From positions 1 to 47,996 of the forward strand of contig NZ_JAMWEL010000018.1 of assembly GCF_024509555.1 (NCBI RefSeq): DNA of 47,996 bases, written 5' to 3'. This DNA comes from Streptococcus suis. GTDB lineage: Bacteria > Bacillota > Bacilli > Lactobacillales > Streptococcaceae. The notes beneath the pieces are model-generated. The model made no database searches and was not told where the DNA came from. It worked only from the letters and a program-made list of their open reading frames with translations. Positions 18,498-27,095 of the stretch are shown piece after piece; positions within the stretch are counted from its first letter, which is position 1, and every line of letters begins with the position of its first letter. The position numbers and the translations under genes are program-made.

Positions 18498-19328
18498 TTA
18501 TCCCTTAACTGCTCCCATGGTGATACCTTGAGTAAAGGATTTTTGGAAGACAAGGAAGACAGTAACAATTGGTACTGCAGCCATTGCCGCTCCCGCCATG
18601 ATAACACCATAGTTGGTTGCCATTTCAGCCTGCATAGTTGCAACACCTAGCGAAATGGTCAAATTCTGACGTGAAGTCAACATAACCAACTGCATGAAAT
18701 AGTCATTCCAAGAGTTGATGAAGGTAAAGATAGCCAAGGCTGCAAAACCTGGTTTGACAATTGGAAAGGCAACATTCCAGAAGGTTGACAGCTCACCACA
18801 TCCATCAATCTTAGCAGATTCCAAGAGCTCTGTCGGAATATTTTCTGAGAATTGCTTCATCAAGAAAACCCCGAATGGCCAGCCAACTAGTGGTAGAATC
18901 ACCGCTGCTAAGGTATCATGAATACCCATAAAGTTGATAATCCGTACCAGAGGTACAAGCACAACCTGTTTAGGTAAAGCCATGGCTGCGATAAAGATTG
19001 AGAACAAAATCCGCTGTCCATAGAAGCGTTTCTTAGCCAATACATAACCTGCTAGAGAGGATGTTGAACAAACCAAAATCATGGTCGCCAAGGAGATAAA
19101 GACTGAGTTCCAAAGCCATTGCAAGGCTGGGTTTTGGACTGTCAATTTAGTAAAGTTTTCCATGGTTGGCTGGGTTGGCCACCACTGAGGCGGAATCACA
19201 ATGGTATGAGGTTGTGACTTAAAGGCACCTGTCATAATCCAATAGAAGGGGAAGATGAAAAGGATGGTCAACAAGAGCAAGATAATCGTTGAAATAACAC
19301 CAAAGGGTGTAATGGTTTTCTTTTTCAT
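18498..19328 (-). CDS. satC: Sugar ABC transporter permease, SatC-like
   Basis: A 276-residue CUT1-type permease with six membrane segments and the cytoplasmic coupling loop that docks the ATPase (ESAKIDGCGELSTFWNVAFP, about 180-199). It is one half of the membrane channel for sialic acid import, partnered by the next permease. The start at 19328 (MKKKTIT) follows AAGGAGG, which is clearly better than the upstream frame that runs into the neighbour. Assignment to the Sat (sialic acid) system comes from gene order as in pneumococcus. Confidence 0.88.
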   Translation of the reverse strand: MKKKTITPFGVISTIILLLLTILFIFPFYWIMTGAFKSQPHTIVIPPQWWPTQPTMENFTKLTVQNPALQWLWNSVFISLATMILVCSTSSLAGYVLAKKRFYGQRILFSIFIAAMALPKQVVLVPLVRIINFMGIHDTLAAVILPLVGWPFGVFLMKQFSENIPTELLESAKIDGCGELSTFWNVAFPIVKPGFAALAIFTFINSWNDYFMQLVMLTSRQNLTISLGVATMQAEMATNYGVIMAGAAMAAVPIVTVFLVFQKSFTQGITMGAVKG

Positions 19329-19341
19329 AGTTTCCTCCTTT

Positions 19342-20229
19342 CTAGTATTCCACATCATTACCCAAAATCTTGAATTGGGCAAAGGAAATCAGTGCAATCA
19401 TAACTGCCAGGAAAACACCCATGGTATTTGCATAACCATACTCAGACAACTTGAAGGCTTTTTCGTACAAGTAGTACATGAGGGTGGACGTTGAATAGTT
19501 AGGTCCACCTGAGGTCAAGAGCTGAATAAGGGCAAAACATTGGAAGGAGTTAATGGTAGTAATAACTGCGATGTAAAGAGTGGTTGGTAAGAGGCTTGGC
19601 CATTTGATTTGCCAGAAAACCTGATGTTCGTTGGCACCGTCCACACGCGCAGCTTCTACCAAGGAATTATCAATATTTCCAAGAGCTGCAATGTAAAGAA
19701 TAATGGGCTGACCAACTGAAGTTGTTAAGAGGATAATGATAATGGCTAACAAGGCCCACTGTTTATCCCCTAACCAACTGATATTTTGTTCAATAAGGCC
19801 GCCAGATTTCAAAACGAAGTTCAAGATACCTGACAGGGGATCGTAAATCCATTTCCAAACAACCGTTACAGCAACGGAACCCGTTACAACAGGCAGGAAG
19901 AAAACTGCACGGTAGAAGGAACGAGCGATGACATTCTTTTCATAGGTCTGCGAAGCGACAAAGACTGAAAAGAAGACAACTACTGGCACTGAACCAACCA
20001 CGATAATCAATGTGTTAATCAGAGATTTGATAAAGATCGGATCATTAAACATCCGTACATAGTTATCCAGTCCAACAAAGGTGAAATCTGTCATGGTATA
20101 GTTAAAGAAACTGGTGACAAATCCCATGATCATTGGAGCTAGTACAAAAATGGTGAAGAAAATGAGAATAGGAGCCAAGAAGGTATAGGATACAATGGTT
20201 TCCCGCATTCTAATCTTATTTATCTGCAC
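19342..20229 (-). CDS. satB: Sugar ABC transporter permease, SatB-like
   Basis: A 295-residue CUT1-type permease with six membrane segments and the coupling loop EAARVDGANEHQVFWQIKWP near residues 190-209. It pairs with SatC. The likely start is GTG at 20229, preceded by GAGGTG; an ATG seven codons later has no good ribosome site. Two hairpins fill the gap to satA, so its level may be set below that of the binding protein. No ATPase gene accompanies the permeases. Confidence 0.88.
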   Translation of the reverse strand: MQINKIRMRETIVSYTFLAPILIFFTIFVLAPMIMGFVTSFFNYTMTDFTFVGLDNYVRMFNDPIFIKSLINTLIIVVGSVPVVVFFSVFVASQTYEKNVIARSFYRAVFFLPVVTGSVAVTVVWKWIYDPLSGILNFVLKSGGLIEQNISWLGDKQWALLAIIIILLTTSVGQPIILYIAALGNIDNSLVEAARVDGANEHQVFWQIKWPSLLPTTLYIAVITTINSFQCFALIQLLTSGGPNYSTSTLMYYLYEKAFKLSEYGYANTMGVFLAVMIALISFAQFKILGNDVEY

Positions 20230-20265
20230 TTAGAACACCTCAATTCTATTCGTAATCATTCTTTA

Positions 20266-20308
20266 TGAAAATCAAAATACCTACTGAAAAAATAATTCTT
20301 GATTTTCA
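20266..20308 (-). other. mRNA hairpin before satB
   Basis: TGAAAATCAA (20266-20275) and TTGATTTTCA (20299-20308) form a perfect 10-pair stem with a 23-base loop in the satA-satB spacer. There is no T-run, so it is more likely an RNA stability or processing element than a terminator. Confidence 0.6.
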
Positions 20309-20321
20309 CAAAGCATGAAAG

Positions 20322-20377
20322 GAATGGCTCCTTTTCCATATCTATTGAATAGCTAACAGAGAAAAGGAGCCTCATTC
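20322..20377 (-). other. mRNA hairpin just after satA
   Basis: GGCTCCTTTTC (20326-20336) pairs with GAAAAGGAGCC (20361-20371), with outer GAAT/ATTC, eight bases past the satA stop. The stem has no T tail. Such hairpins often shield the 3' end of a binding-protein message and lower downstream expression. The arm GGCTCC is a potential competitor for ribosome sites. Confidence 0.7.
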
Positions 20378-20384
20378 AATTCAT

Positions 20385-21701
20385 TTATTTAATCGTTGCG
20401 TTTGCTTGCTCAGTGAATTCTTTCAAAGCTGGTTCTGCTTCTTTCTCGCCATTTGATACAGCTTGAAGCATTGGGAACCAAAGAGTTCTCATTTCAGCAA
20501 ATCCGTCAATGGTGTTGTAGTATGGTGAGTAGTAGCCAGTCCACTTATCAATCATAGCCATGCGTTCGTCATCATAGAGAGCACCAAATGAAGTACGAAC
20601 TGGGAAGGCACCTGTACGAACAACGTTCTTAGGCCCCCATTCTTTGTCATCTGCGATGAACTGGATGAATTTCTTAGACGCTGCTACACGAGCTTCGTCG
20701 CCATTATTAAAGACTGCAAAGCCGTTTACAAGGTATTCAAGAGCTGCTTTACCATCTTCAGATGGGAATGGTACTTCAAGAACTTCTACTTTAGATGCTT
20801 CTAACAATTGTCCTTGGATACCGTTTTGAGCAGGCCCCCAAAGGATAGTGTAAGATGTTTGACCATTTGCAAAGTTTTGGATGTCATCGCCACCTGCGTA
20901 TTGAGAGCCATTCATCATGTAGCCGTCTTTAATCCAGCCAGCTGCCTTATCCAAGGCTTTGATCATTTGTTCAGAATCAGTTGTATACTTAGTTACGCCT
21001 TCGTCTGTGATGCTACCACTGTAAAGGTTTGCCAAGAAGGCACGAGTACCTTGGTCACCACCTTGACCGTTAGAGAAGAGGGAACCTGGGTTGTAGCCTT
21101 TGTCTTTCAAAGCTTTGATAACTTTTTCAAAGTCGTCTGTTGTCCAGCCATCTTTGACAAGATCAAGAACACCTGCGTCTTCTAGCATGGCCTTGTTAAA
21201 TGCCATATAGAAAGGTGCAGAGCTGAGTGGATACATGTAGGCAGTATCACCAGCCTTAGATGCTTGAACAATATTTTGGTTTGCAACATCTTTGACAAAT
21301 TCATCTGTGAAGAGGTCATTCAACTCAGCCAATTTGCCATTTTTTCCGTAGGTAATGATACGACCTGGTGCATCAAAGAGGACGTCTGGAGCAGTACCTG
21401 CTTCGATAGCAGTTGTAATTTTTTCAGGACCAGATGTAAAGTCGATGGTTTCCAATTTTACAGTGATGTCTGGGTTTGCTTCCTCAAAAGCAGCAATAAT
21501 TTTTTGCTCATAGGTACCAACACCATCTTCTGTATTTTCTTGCGTGAAGACTGGGAAGGCCCACCAAGTGATCTCTGTCTTACCAGAAGCACTAGAATCA
21601 GCAGTTTTTTCAGCACTAGTATTGCTTGAACTGCTACCGCACGCTGCAAGTGACAAAACTGCCACACCAGCTAACAATGAATGTATGATTTTTTTCATCA
21701 T
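20385..21701 (-). CDS. satA: Sugar ABC transporter substrate-binding lipoprotein, SatA-like
   Basis: A 438-residue extracytoplasmic binding protein. The signal peptide ends in a lipobox (LAAC, Cys21), so it is lipid-anchored outside the membrane. The mature part has the cluster B (CUT1, family 1) fold seen in [10 protein letters not shown] and the [13 protein letters not shown] segment. It should capture sialic acid and pass it to SatBC. The start is ambiguous between two adjacent ATGs; AAGGAG sits 4 or 7 bases away. This is not the S. suis fluoroquinolone exporter that shares the name SatAB. Confidence 0.88.
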   Translation of the reverse strand: MMKKIIHSLLAGVAVLSLAACGSSSSNTSAEKTADSSASGKTEITWWAFPVFTQENTEDGVGTYEQKIIAAFEEANPDITVKLETIDFTSGPEKITTAIEAGTAPDVLFDAPGRIITYGKNGKLAELNDLFTDEFVKDVANQNIVQASKAGDTAYMYPLSSAPFYMAFNKAMLEDAGVLDLVKDGWTTDDFEKVIKALKDKGYNPGSLFSNGQGGDQGTRAFLANLYSGSITDEGVTKYTTDSEQMIKALDKAAGWIKDGYMMNGSQYAGGDDIQNFANGQTSYTILWGPAQNGIQGQLLEASKVEVLEVPFPSEDGKAALEYLVNGFAVFNNGDEARVAASKKFIQFIADDKEWGPKNVVRTGAFPVRTSFGALYDDERMAMIDKWTGYYSPYYNTIDGFAEMRTLWFPMLQAVSNGEKEAEPALKEFTEQANATIK

Positions 21702-21722
21702 TCTTCTCCTTTATTTTTTGCT

Positions 21723-21735
21723 TCCCCATATGGGG
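21723..21735. other. Short GC hairpin between nanE and satA
   Basis: CCCC-ATAT-GGGG at 21723-21734 forms a compact stem-loop in the 50-base spacer, about 20 bases before the satA ribosome site. A stability element or an operator is possible; it has no T-run. Confidence 0.45.
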
Positions 21736-21751
21736 GTATTAGACTGTGTAA

Positions 21752-22453
21752 CTATTTTTTCAGAGCCTGGATAAACCGCTCTGCTATTTCTTTAGGACGG
21801 GTAATAGCTCCGCCAACGACAATACCCGCCACACCCAACTCGTGAATGGTTTTGGCTTGATCTGGATAGTGGATTTTTCCTTCTGCGATAACATCAATCC
21901 CTGCTCGACAAAGTCGATCAACCAGCTCAATATCCGGTCCTTCTTCTTGTCGGCTATAAGATGTGTAGCCTGATAGGGTCGTTCCAACAAAATCAATTCC
22001 AGCCTCGTGGGCTACAACGCCTTCCTCATAAGTGGAAATATCTGCCATGAAAAGTTGGTTTGGATATTTTTCCTTAATACTCCTAATGAACTCTTCAATA
22101 GTCAGACCATCAAATCTTTCCCTTCTGGTACAATCCAGGGCAATGACTGCAATGTCTAGTTCAGCTAGCTCGTCCACTTCTCTCATCGTTGCCGTAATGA
22201 AAGGCTCTTGAGGAGGGTAATCTCTCTTGATAATTCCGATAATCGGTAAATCGGTTACCTCTTTTATTTCACGAATATCTCGGACACTATTGGCTCGAAT
22301 ACCTACGGCACCTGCTTCTTCTGCCGCCTTCACAAGCAAAGGCATAATTCCACCCTCTTCCCTATATAAGGGTTCACCAGGCAAGGCTTGACAAGAGACG
22401 ATTATCCCACCCTTGATCTGCTTGATTAGGTCTTCTTTAACTAGTTTTGCCAT
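21752..22453 (-). CDS. nanE: N-acetylmannosamine-6-phosphate 2-epimerase
   Basis: A 233-residue TIM-barrel epimerase that turns ManNAc-6-P into GlcNAc-6-P. Typical motifs are [17 protein letters not shown] near the N-terminus, ALDCTRRER (about 120-128, with the catalytic-region residues) and the phosphate-binding [14 protein letters not shown] near the C-terminus. It is first in the nan block and follows directly after the cre-bearing promoter. Ribosome site AAAGGAG. The product feeds amino-sugar breakdown by nagA and nagB, not in this window. Confidence 0.94.
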   Translation of the reverse strand: MAKLVKEDLIKQIKGGIIVSCQALPGEPLYREEGGIMPLLVKAAEEAGAVGIRANSVRDIREIKEVTDLPIIGIIKRDYPPQEPFITATMREVDELAELDIAVIALDCTRRERFDGLTIEEFIRSIKEKYPNQLFMADISTYEEGVVAHEAGIDFVGTTLSGYTSYSRQEEGPDIELVDRLCRAGIDVIAEGKIHYPDQAKTIHELGVAGIVVGGAITRPKEIAERFIQALKK

Positions 22454-22478
22454 TATTTCTCCTTTCTGTTTTAAATAA

Positions 22479-22526
22479 AGATAGCGCTTACAATATTAAT
22501 TATATAATATATTGATATTTTTTCAA
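22479..22526 (-). promoter_or_regulatory. nan operon promoter with cre site
   Basis: Minus-strand TTGAAA (22521-22526), 16-base spacer, TATAAT (22499-22504). A cre site TGTAAGCGCTATCT (22479-22492) matches the CcpA consensus at all 14 positions and covers the expected transcription start. CcpA binding there should block transcription when glucose is present. An upstream inverted repeat (22571-22589) may be the NanR site. Confidence 0.88.
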
Positions 22527-22570
22527 TAGTTTTTTATAAATAAATTTAAATTTCTATTTTATCAAAAAAA

Positions 22571-22589
22571 TAGTCTCATTCTGAAACTA
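22571..22589. promoter_or_regulatory. Candidate NanR operator
   Basis: TAGTCTC and GAAACTA form an imperfect dyad (6 of 7 positions) about 45 bases upstream of the -35, where an activator would sit. Assignment to NanR is inference only. Confidence 0.3.
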
Positions 22590-22616
22590 CTTTTCAATCC
22601 ATTTTTTTTGAACACT

Positions 22617-22650
22617 AAAAAACCAGGTGAGGTATGACCTCAACTGGTTT
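22617..22650 (-). terminator. Terminator of the AhpD-like gene
   Basis: On the minus strand AACCAG, TGAGGT, loop CAT, ACCTCA, CTGGTT form a strong stem with one internal mismatch, followed by a T-run. It separates the AhpD-like gene from the nan promoter. Confidence 0.88.
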
Positions 22651-22677
22651 ATCAATCTCTATCATCTCAGAATTAGC

Positions 22678-23235
22678 TTACAAGGCATATGGTTGCAATT
22701 CTGGATTGATTGGTGTATTGATTAAATTATTAGCGTAATTACACAAAGTCGCTAGGCTAACACCAAGTACAACATCCAAGGCACCCTCAGCTGTATAGCC
22801 AGCTTGGAAGAATTCCTCAAGCAACTGGTCCCCAATCTTACCTTTTTCATGAATAACTGCCAAAGTAAAGCGTGCCAGTGTATCCAATTTCGCATCTGCC
22901 TCAATAGGTGTCCCCTGACGAAGAGCCTGTAAAATCTCATCTGGCATTTTAATCTGCTTGATAGAGATGGCTGTATGCCCCGCTACACAGAAGCCACATC
23001 CATTAGCAACCGCTGCTGTGATTTGCACGACTTCACGTTCAGTCGGTGTCAGGCTGTTACGACGGTTGATGCCACCAACTGTCTGATAAGTTTCCAAAGC
23101 GGCTGGAGAATTAGCCAGAAGTCCAATTAAGTTTGGAATGTAGCCACCATTATTTTTCTTGACCGTTTCCAAATTTTCTCTCAAATCAGGTCTAACAGTG
23201 TCCAAGGTATGAATAGGGAAAATTGCTTGTGTCAT
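22678..23235 (-). CDS. Carboxymuconolactone decarboxylase / AhpD-like protein
   Basis: A 185-residue helical protein with the CxxC motif CGFC (Cys80, Cys83) followed by His87 (AGHT), the AhpD-type active site that uses a disulfide to reduce peroxides through a partner. It also has the family sequence PTEREVVQI before the motif. A role in oxidative defence is likely; decarboxylase activity is not expected with CxxC. The ATG at 23235 follows GGAG; an earlier ATG has no ribosome site. It is a single-gene unit with its own terminator. Confidence 0.85.
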   Translation of the reverse strand: MTQAIFPIHTLDTVRPDLRENLETVKKNNGGYIPNLIGLLANSPAALETYQTVGGINRRNSLTPTEREVVQITAAVANGCGFCVAGHTAISIKQIKMPDEILQALRQGTPIEADAKLDTLARFTLAVIHEKGKIGDQLLEEFFQAGYTAEGALDVVLGVSLATLCNYANNLINTPINPELQPYAL

Positions 23236-23378
23236 AGAAAACTCCATTTCATGCTTTTTTACATCAAGTCATCAATCCTGACTTCCATGATATAGCACTA
23301 TCCTATCATACCTCTAAAAGGTTTGCTAATATATTTTAACTATCATTCCAATAAAGAAAAACTATAATTTATTGTTTC

Positions 23379-25118
23379 CTAAACCCTAGATTGAATCTCA
23401 TGCATCTGGGCATAGACGCCTCCTTGTTCAATCAGATCCTCGTGTCTGCCACGTTCGATAATGCGACCTTGGTCCAAGACCAAAATCTGATCTGCGTTTT
23501 GAATAGTAGAGAGGCGGTGGGCGATGATAAAGGTCGTCCGCCCTTCTTTGACAACTTCCATAGCGTGCTGGATAATCTCTTCTGTCTCCGTATCGATATG
23601 GGAAGTCGCCTCGTCCAGAATCAAGATTTTTGGATCGGAGTAAAGGGTGCGAGCAAAGGCAATCAGTTGCCGCTCACCGCTGGAGAAGGCTGCACCTTTT
23701 TCGACAACGGGCTCATCCATGCCTTTTTCTAATCGAGCCAGCATGGGCCCTGCTCCGACTTTTTCAAGCGACTGGGCAATCTTCTCCCTATCCGCCTCTT
23801 CCTCGTTCATGGCTACGTTGCTGGCGATTGTACCAGTGAAGAGATAAGGATCTTGTAGAACAATTCCCATGTGACTCCGCAGGCTCTCCCGTGAAGAATC
23901 ACGGATGTCTTTCCCGTCAATCAAAACCCGTCCCTCCTGAGGATCGTAGAAACGATAGAGAAGGTTCATAATGGACGACTTGCCCGAGCCTGTGTGGCCG
24001 ACCAAGGCAATGGTTTCCCCCTTGTCTGCCTGAATGACAATATCCTTGAGAATAGGCTTGCCAGCTTCATAGGCGAAGGTCACTTGGTCAAAGACCACCT
24101 GACCGTCTGTCACCATCAATTCAGCACTAGTATCAGACTCCGTTTCTTCTTCCAAGAGGCTCCTGACTCGCTTGCCTGTTTCCACAGAACGCAGGAGGTT
24201 GGGGAATTGCTGGACAAGATGCCCCAAGGCAATAAAGACCCCTTCGATATAGTTGATATAGACGAAAAGGCGGCCAGGTGACAGGTCCGACTGTCCCTTG
24301 AGAAATTGGTAGCCCACAATGGTCAAAATTCCTGTGATGACCAGATACTTTACAAGCTCGGTCAAGTTCCAGGTCGCAATGGACTGGGCCCAGATAATCT
24401 TATTATCCGCCCGCCGCATCTTGTCGGTCGTCGCTTCAAACTCCTCCATGACCCGTTCTTCCTGACCAAACAGTTGAATCAGGCTAGCACCATTCATGGT
24501 TTCATTGACCTGGGTATTGACATCACTTCTGGCATCATAGAAGTCCTTCATCGGATTGTCTGTCATCTTCTTATAACCGTACTGAATCCCCATATAGAGG
24601 GGAATCAGCACCAGAAGGACAAGACCCAAGGTCGCATTCATATAGAAGAGAATGCCATAGGTGAAAATCAGACGGACGATGTTGTTAAAGACATTGACCA
24701 GAGTACCATAAAACTGGGTCCGCAAGGTCTCCGTATCATTGACAATCCGTGTGGCAATCTTACCAGCAGGTTTGTCATCAAAGTAGGAAATGGGCAGCCG
24801 CTGCATGACATCGTAGGCTCGATTCCGCAACTGCTCCGCAATGCTATTGGCACAGTACATGAGCATCCGCATAGAAGCATAAAACCCCAAAGCTCCAGCC
24901 GCATTCATCAGCATATAGCGTCCCAAGTCCTGCAAAAAGACTGCTTGATCCAAGACCGTTCCCTTACTGATAGCTGTCAAAGGTCCGTCAATCAAGCCCT
25001 GCAAGATCAGGGGAGCAAAGCGGACCAGGGTAGAAGCCAGTAGATAGATAGCCACCGCCGCCATAAAGAGCCACTTGACCCGCTTGATTTCTTTTAATAA
25101 ATAACCGATAACGCTCAT
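23379..25118 (-). CDS. Multidrug ABC exporter subunit, YheH/BmrD-like
   Basis: A 579-residue half-transporter: six membrane segments (about 1-310) and a C-terminal ATPase. Walker A is GHTGSGKSS, the Walker B end is ILDEATS with the catalytic Glu, and the signature is degenerate (FSSGERQ instead of LSGGQ). This matches one partner of a heterodimer such as B. subtilis BmrC/BmrD. The Q-loop and H-loop (AHRLST) are present. Start overlaps the partner stop by four bases (ATGA). Drugs exported are not predictable. Confidence 0.9.
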   Translation of the reverse strand: MSVIGYLLKEIKRVKWLFMAAVAIYLLASTLVRFAPLILQGLIDGPLTAISKGTVLDQAVFLQDLGRYMLMNAAGALGFYASMRMLMYCANSIAEQLRNRAYDVMQRLPISYFDDKPAGKIATRIVNDTETLRTQFYGTLVNVFNNIVRLIFTYGILFYMNATLGLVLLVLIPLYMGIQYGYKKMTDNPMKDFYDARSDVNTQVNETMNGASLIQLFGQEERVMEEFEATTDKMRRADNKIIWAQSIATWNLTELVKYLVITGILTIVGYQFLKGQSDLSPGRLFVYINYIEGVFIALGHLVQQFPNLLRSVETGKRVRSLLEEETESDTSAELMVTDGQVVFDQVTFAYEAGKPILKDIVIQADKGETIALVGHTGSGKSSIMNLLYRFYDPQEGRVLIDGKDIRDSSRESLRSHMGIVLQDPYLFTGTIASNVAMNEEEADREKIAQSLEKVGAGPMLARLEKGMDEPVVEKGAAFSSGERQLIAFARTLYSDPKILILDEATSHIDTETEEIIQHAMEVVKEGRTTFIIAHRLSTIQNADQILVLDQGRIIERGRHEDLIEQGGVYAQMHEIQSRV

Positions 25119-26845
25119 TCTTCCCCTCCTTCCTGGCTTTGTTGGCGTTGGTATTGTTCATAGTACCAGCCTTCTTGGACTAGCAAATCAGCAGGCCGTC
25201 CTTCCTCGACGATCCGCCCCTCATCCAAGACCAGCACCCAGTCCGCATGGTTGACAGCAGACAGACGGTGGGTCACGATGACATTGGTTTTACCCGCACG
25301 TTCTTTTTGAATATTTTGGATAATCTGGCGTTCTGTTCGAGCATCGACTGCCGACAGAGAATCGTCCAGGATCAGCAGATCTGGCTCTCGCAGGAAGGCT
25401 CGGGCAATGGAAATCCGTTGTTTCTGACCACCAGAAATGGACACGCCCCGCTCACCAATCATGGTGTCCAGACCGTCACTCATCCGCTCCAAGTCCTTGG
25501 TAAAGGCTGCCGTGGCAATAGCTTTCTGGATGTCCTCAGGACTGCTATCCAGCTTGCCCAGAGCAATGTTTTCGCCAACCGATTTGGAAAAGAGGATATG
25601 CTCTTGAGGAACGTAGCCGATTTTTTCCTCGATAGACGAGCGTTCAATCTCTAAAACAGGCTGACCGTTAATAGCAAATTCTCCCTGGCCGACTGGATAC
25701 TGACGGAGCAACTGACGGACCAAGGTGGTCTTGCCTGAGCCAGTCTTTCCAACGATACCGACTGTCTGACCAGCCGTCAGAGTCCAGTTAATGTCCGAAA
25801 TGCTGGCCCGTTCTGCCTGTGGGTAGCTAAAGCTGTAATCCTTGAAGGAAATGCTAGTCAGCTCTGCTATTGCCTCCAAACCGTCCGCCTCCAAGTCGTC
25901 GCCTGTCTCAATGAGCTCCTGCAGCTTCTCAAAGGATGTCTTGCCTGTCTGATAAACCAAGATGAAGTCAGCCAAGGTCCAGAAGGGCTCGAGGAGGGAG
26001 CTGACATAGAGCTGGAGGGCGATGACTTGACCAAGACTGAGGTCGCCATTTTGCAGGGCATGGGCTCCTAAGAGGAGAACCGCCGCATTGGACAGGGCCA
26101 GAAAGACCGTTGCTAGCGGATTATAGAGAGACTGAAGGGAGGTGATGCGGTTACCACCTTGAGCCAGTCGTCTGGTCTTTTCTTGGAACTTAGCCTCCTG
26201 ACTAGCCTTTTTGCTGTAAGCCCTCGTTACGCGAATCCCCTCAACCACTTCCAATACTTCTGTGTTAAGTGCCGCAACGGCATCACGGTTTTCATCAATA
26301 GCCAGGTCCTGCTTCCGTCCGATGAGGAAGATACAGGTTGCCATTGCAACCATTGGCAAAATCGCCCAGAAGGAAATCTTCCAGTCAATCAGAAACATGG
26401 TCGGAATGATAAAAGCCAACATACCACCTGCATAAACCACAATCATGAGGCCGTAACCCACCATTTCCATGAGCCCATCCACATCCGTTGAAAAACGGGT
26501 CATGATATCGCCTGAGCGAAATTTTTCATAAAAAGGGGTCCGCATGACGACCATTTTTCGAAAGGCCCGTTGTTGCATCTCAAACTTGAAGTTGACCGAA
26601 GCCTGAAAGAGCTTGAGGTGCCAGATAAAAGCCATGGCGTAGTTGAGCAAGGTTACCAAGAAAAGCAGGGTCATATCCTGGACCAAGCGGGATTCTGTCA
26701 ATCCTTGACTGGCCAAAGTATCCACCATCCGCTGAATAATCTGGGTTGGTACCAAGAGCGTGGCGTCATATATAATCAAAGTCACAGCAACCAACAAGTA
26801 AAGCCACTTGTGCTGCTTGACATAGTCAAAAATTAATCGAAACAT
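25115..26845 (-). CDS. Multidrug ABC exporter subunit, YheI/BmrC-like
   Basis: A 576-residue half-transporter with six membrane segments and an ATPase. Walker A GKTGSGKTT and signature ISGGQKQR are intact, but the Walker B end is ILDDSLSAVD with Asp where the catalytic Glu should be. Together with the partner's degenerate signature this gives one active and one degenerate ATP site, typical of heterodimeric exporters. The start at 26845 follows AAGGAG. Upstream lies a leader peptide and terminator (26901-27028), in the same place as the bmrB leader in Bacillus, so expression is likely set by attenuation. Confidence 0.92.
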   Translation of the reverse strand: MFRLIFDYVKQHKWLYLLVAVTLIIYDATLLVPTQIIQRMVDTLASQGLTESRLVQDMTLLFLVTLLNYAMAFIWHLKLFQASVNFKFEMQQRAFRKMVVMRTPFYEKFRSGDIMTRFSTDVDGLMEMVGYGLMIVVYAGGMLAFIIPTMFLIDWKISFWAILPMVAMATCIFLIGRKQDLAIDENRDAVAALNTEVLEVVEGIRVTRAYSKKASQEAKFQEKTRRLAQGGNRITSLQSLYNPLATVFLALSNAAVLLLGAHALQNGDLSLGQVIALQLYVSSLLEPFWTLADFILVYQTGKTSFEKLQELIETGDDLEADGLEAIAELTSISFKDYSFSYPQAERASISDINWTLTAGQTVGIVGKTGSGKTTLVRQLLRQYPVGQGEFAINGQPVLEIERSSIEEKIGYVPQEHILFSKSVGENIALGKLDSSPEDIQKAIATAAFTKDLERMSDGLDTMIGERGVSISGGQKQRISIARAFLREPDLLILDDSLSAVDARTERQIIQNIQKERAGKTNVIVTHRLSAVNHADWVLVLDEGRIVEEGRPADLLVQEGWYYEQYQRQQSQEGGEE

Positions 26846-26900
26846 ATAATCTCCTTCTTCGATAGCCTTTAAAAAATCATCCACCTTCAGCTTTTAGACA

Positions 26901-26936
26901 CAAAAAGGCCCGGGATGAATACACTCCAACCCGGGC
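26901..26936 (-). terminator. Leader terminator (attenuator) of the ABC exporter operon
   Basis: GCCCGGG (26930-26936 on the minus strand) pairs with CCCGGGC (26908-26914) around a 15-base loop, followed by CTTTTTG. It lies 24 bases after the leader ORF stop and 56 bases before the exporter start, so it would cut the transcript short unless disrupted. The loop contains GGAGTG, complementary to CACTCC in the leader ORF. Confidence 0.92.
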
Positions 26937-26959
26937 ACCCTCAAGTCCGCAAAAAGAAA

Positions 26960-27028
26960 CTAAGGTGTCAGCTTAGAAAGGAGTGGTTGCTGAAAAAATG
27001 CTACTGTCTTTACAAGCAATTGTTTCAT
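26960..27028 (-). CDS. 22-residue leader peptide of the ABC exporter operon
   Basis: A short frame of 22 codons, starting MKQLLVKTVAFF and ending SKLTP, then TAG, with an excellent ribosome site AGAAAGGAG six bases before ATG. It lies between the operon promoter and an intrinsic terminator. Codons 16-18 (CTC CTT TCT) are the exact complement of the ribosome site AGAAAGGAG, so the leader could fold onto itself; CACTCC in the same codons can alternatively pair with GGAGTG in the terminator loop. This is the organisation of ribosome-mediated attenuation, as known for B. subtilis bmrB-bmrCD. Stalling by ribosome-targeting drugs is inferred. Confidence 0.82.
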   Translation of the reverse strand: MKQLLVKTVAFFQQPLLSKLTP

Positions 27029-27067
27029 GATGTTCTCCTTTCTTTTCTAGTTTACTACCTTGTTCCT

Positions 27068-27095
27068 ATTCTAACATACTGAAACCATCTGTCAA
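27068..27095 (-). promoter_or_regulatory. Promoter of the leader and ABC exporter operon
   Basis: TTGACA (27090-27095), 16-base spacer, TAGAAT (27068-27073) preceded by TG. It is near consensus, so the operon is probably transcribed constantly and controlled downstream by the attenuator. Transcription would start near 27061, giving a leader of about 216 bases. Confidence 0.85.

Noticed and set aside
23340..23375. PerR box before the AhpD-like gene
   Set aside because: The AT-rich palindrome matches the consensus at too few positions and lies far from the start.
24306..25043. Large plus-strand frame inside the exporter gene
   Set aside because: It is the shadow of a well-supported minus-strand coding region and has no ribosome site or recognisable domain.
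26845..26884. In-frame upstream extension of the YheI-like subunit
   Set aside because: It begins at GTG with a poor site; the ATG at 26845 has AAGGAG and matches the family N-terminus.
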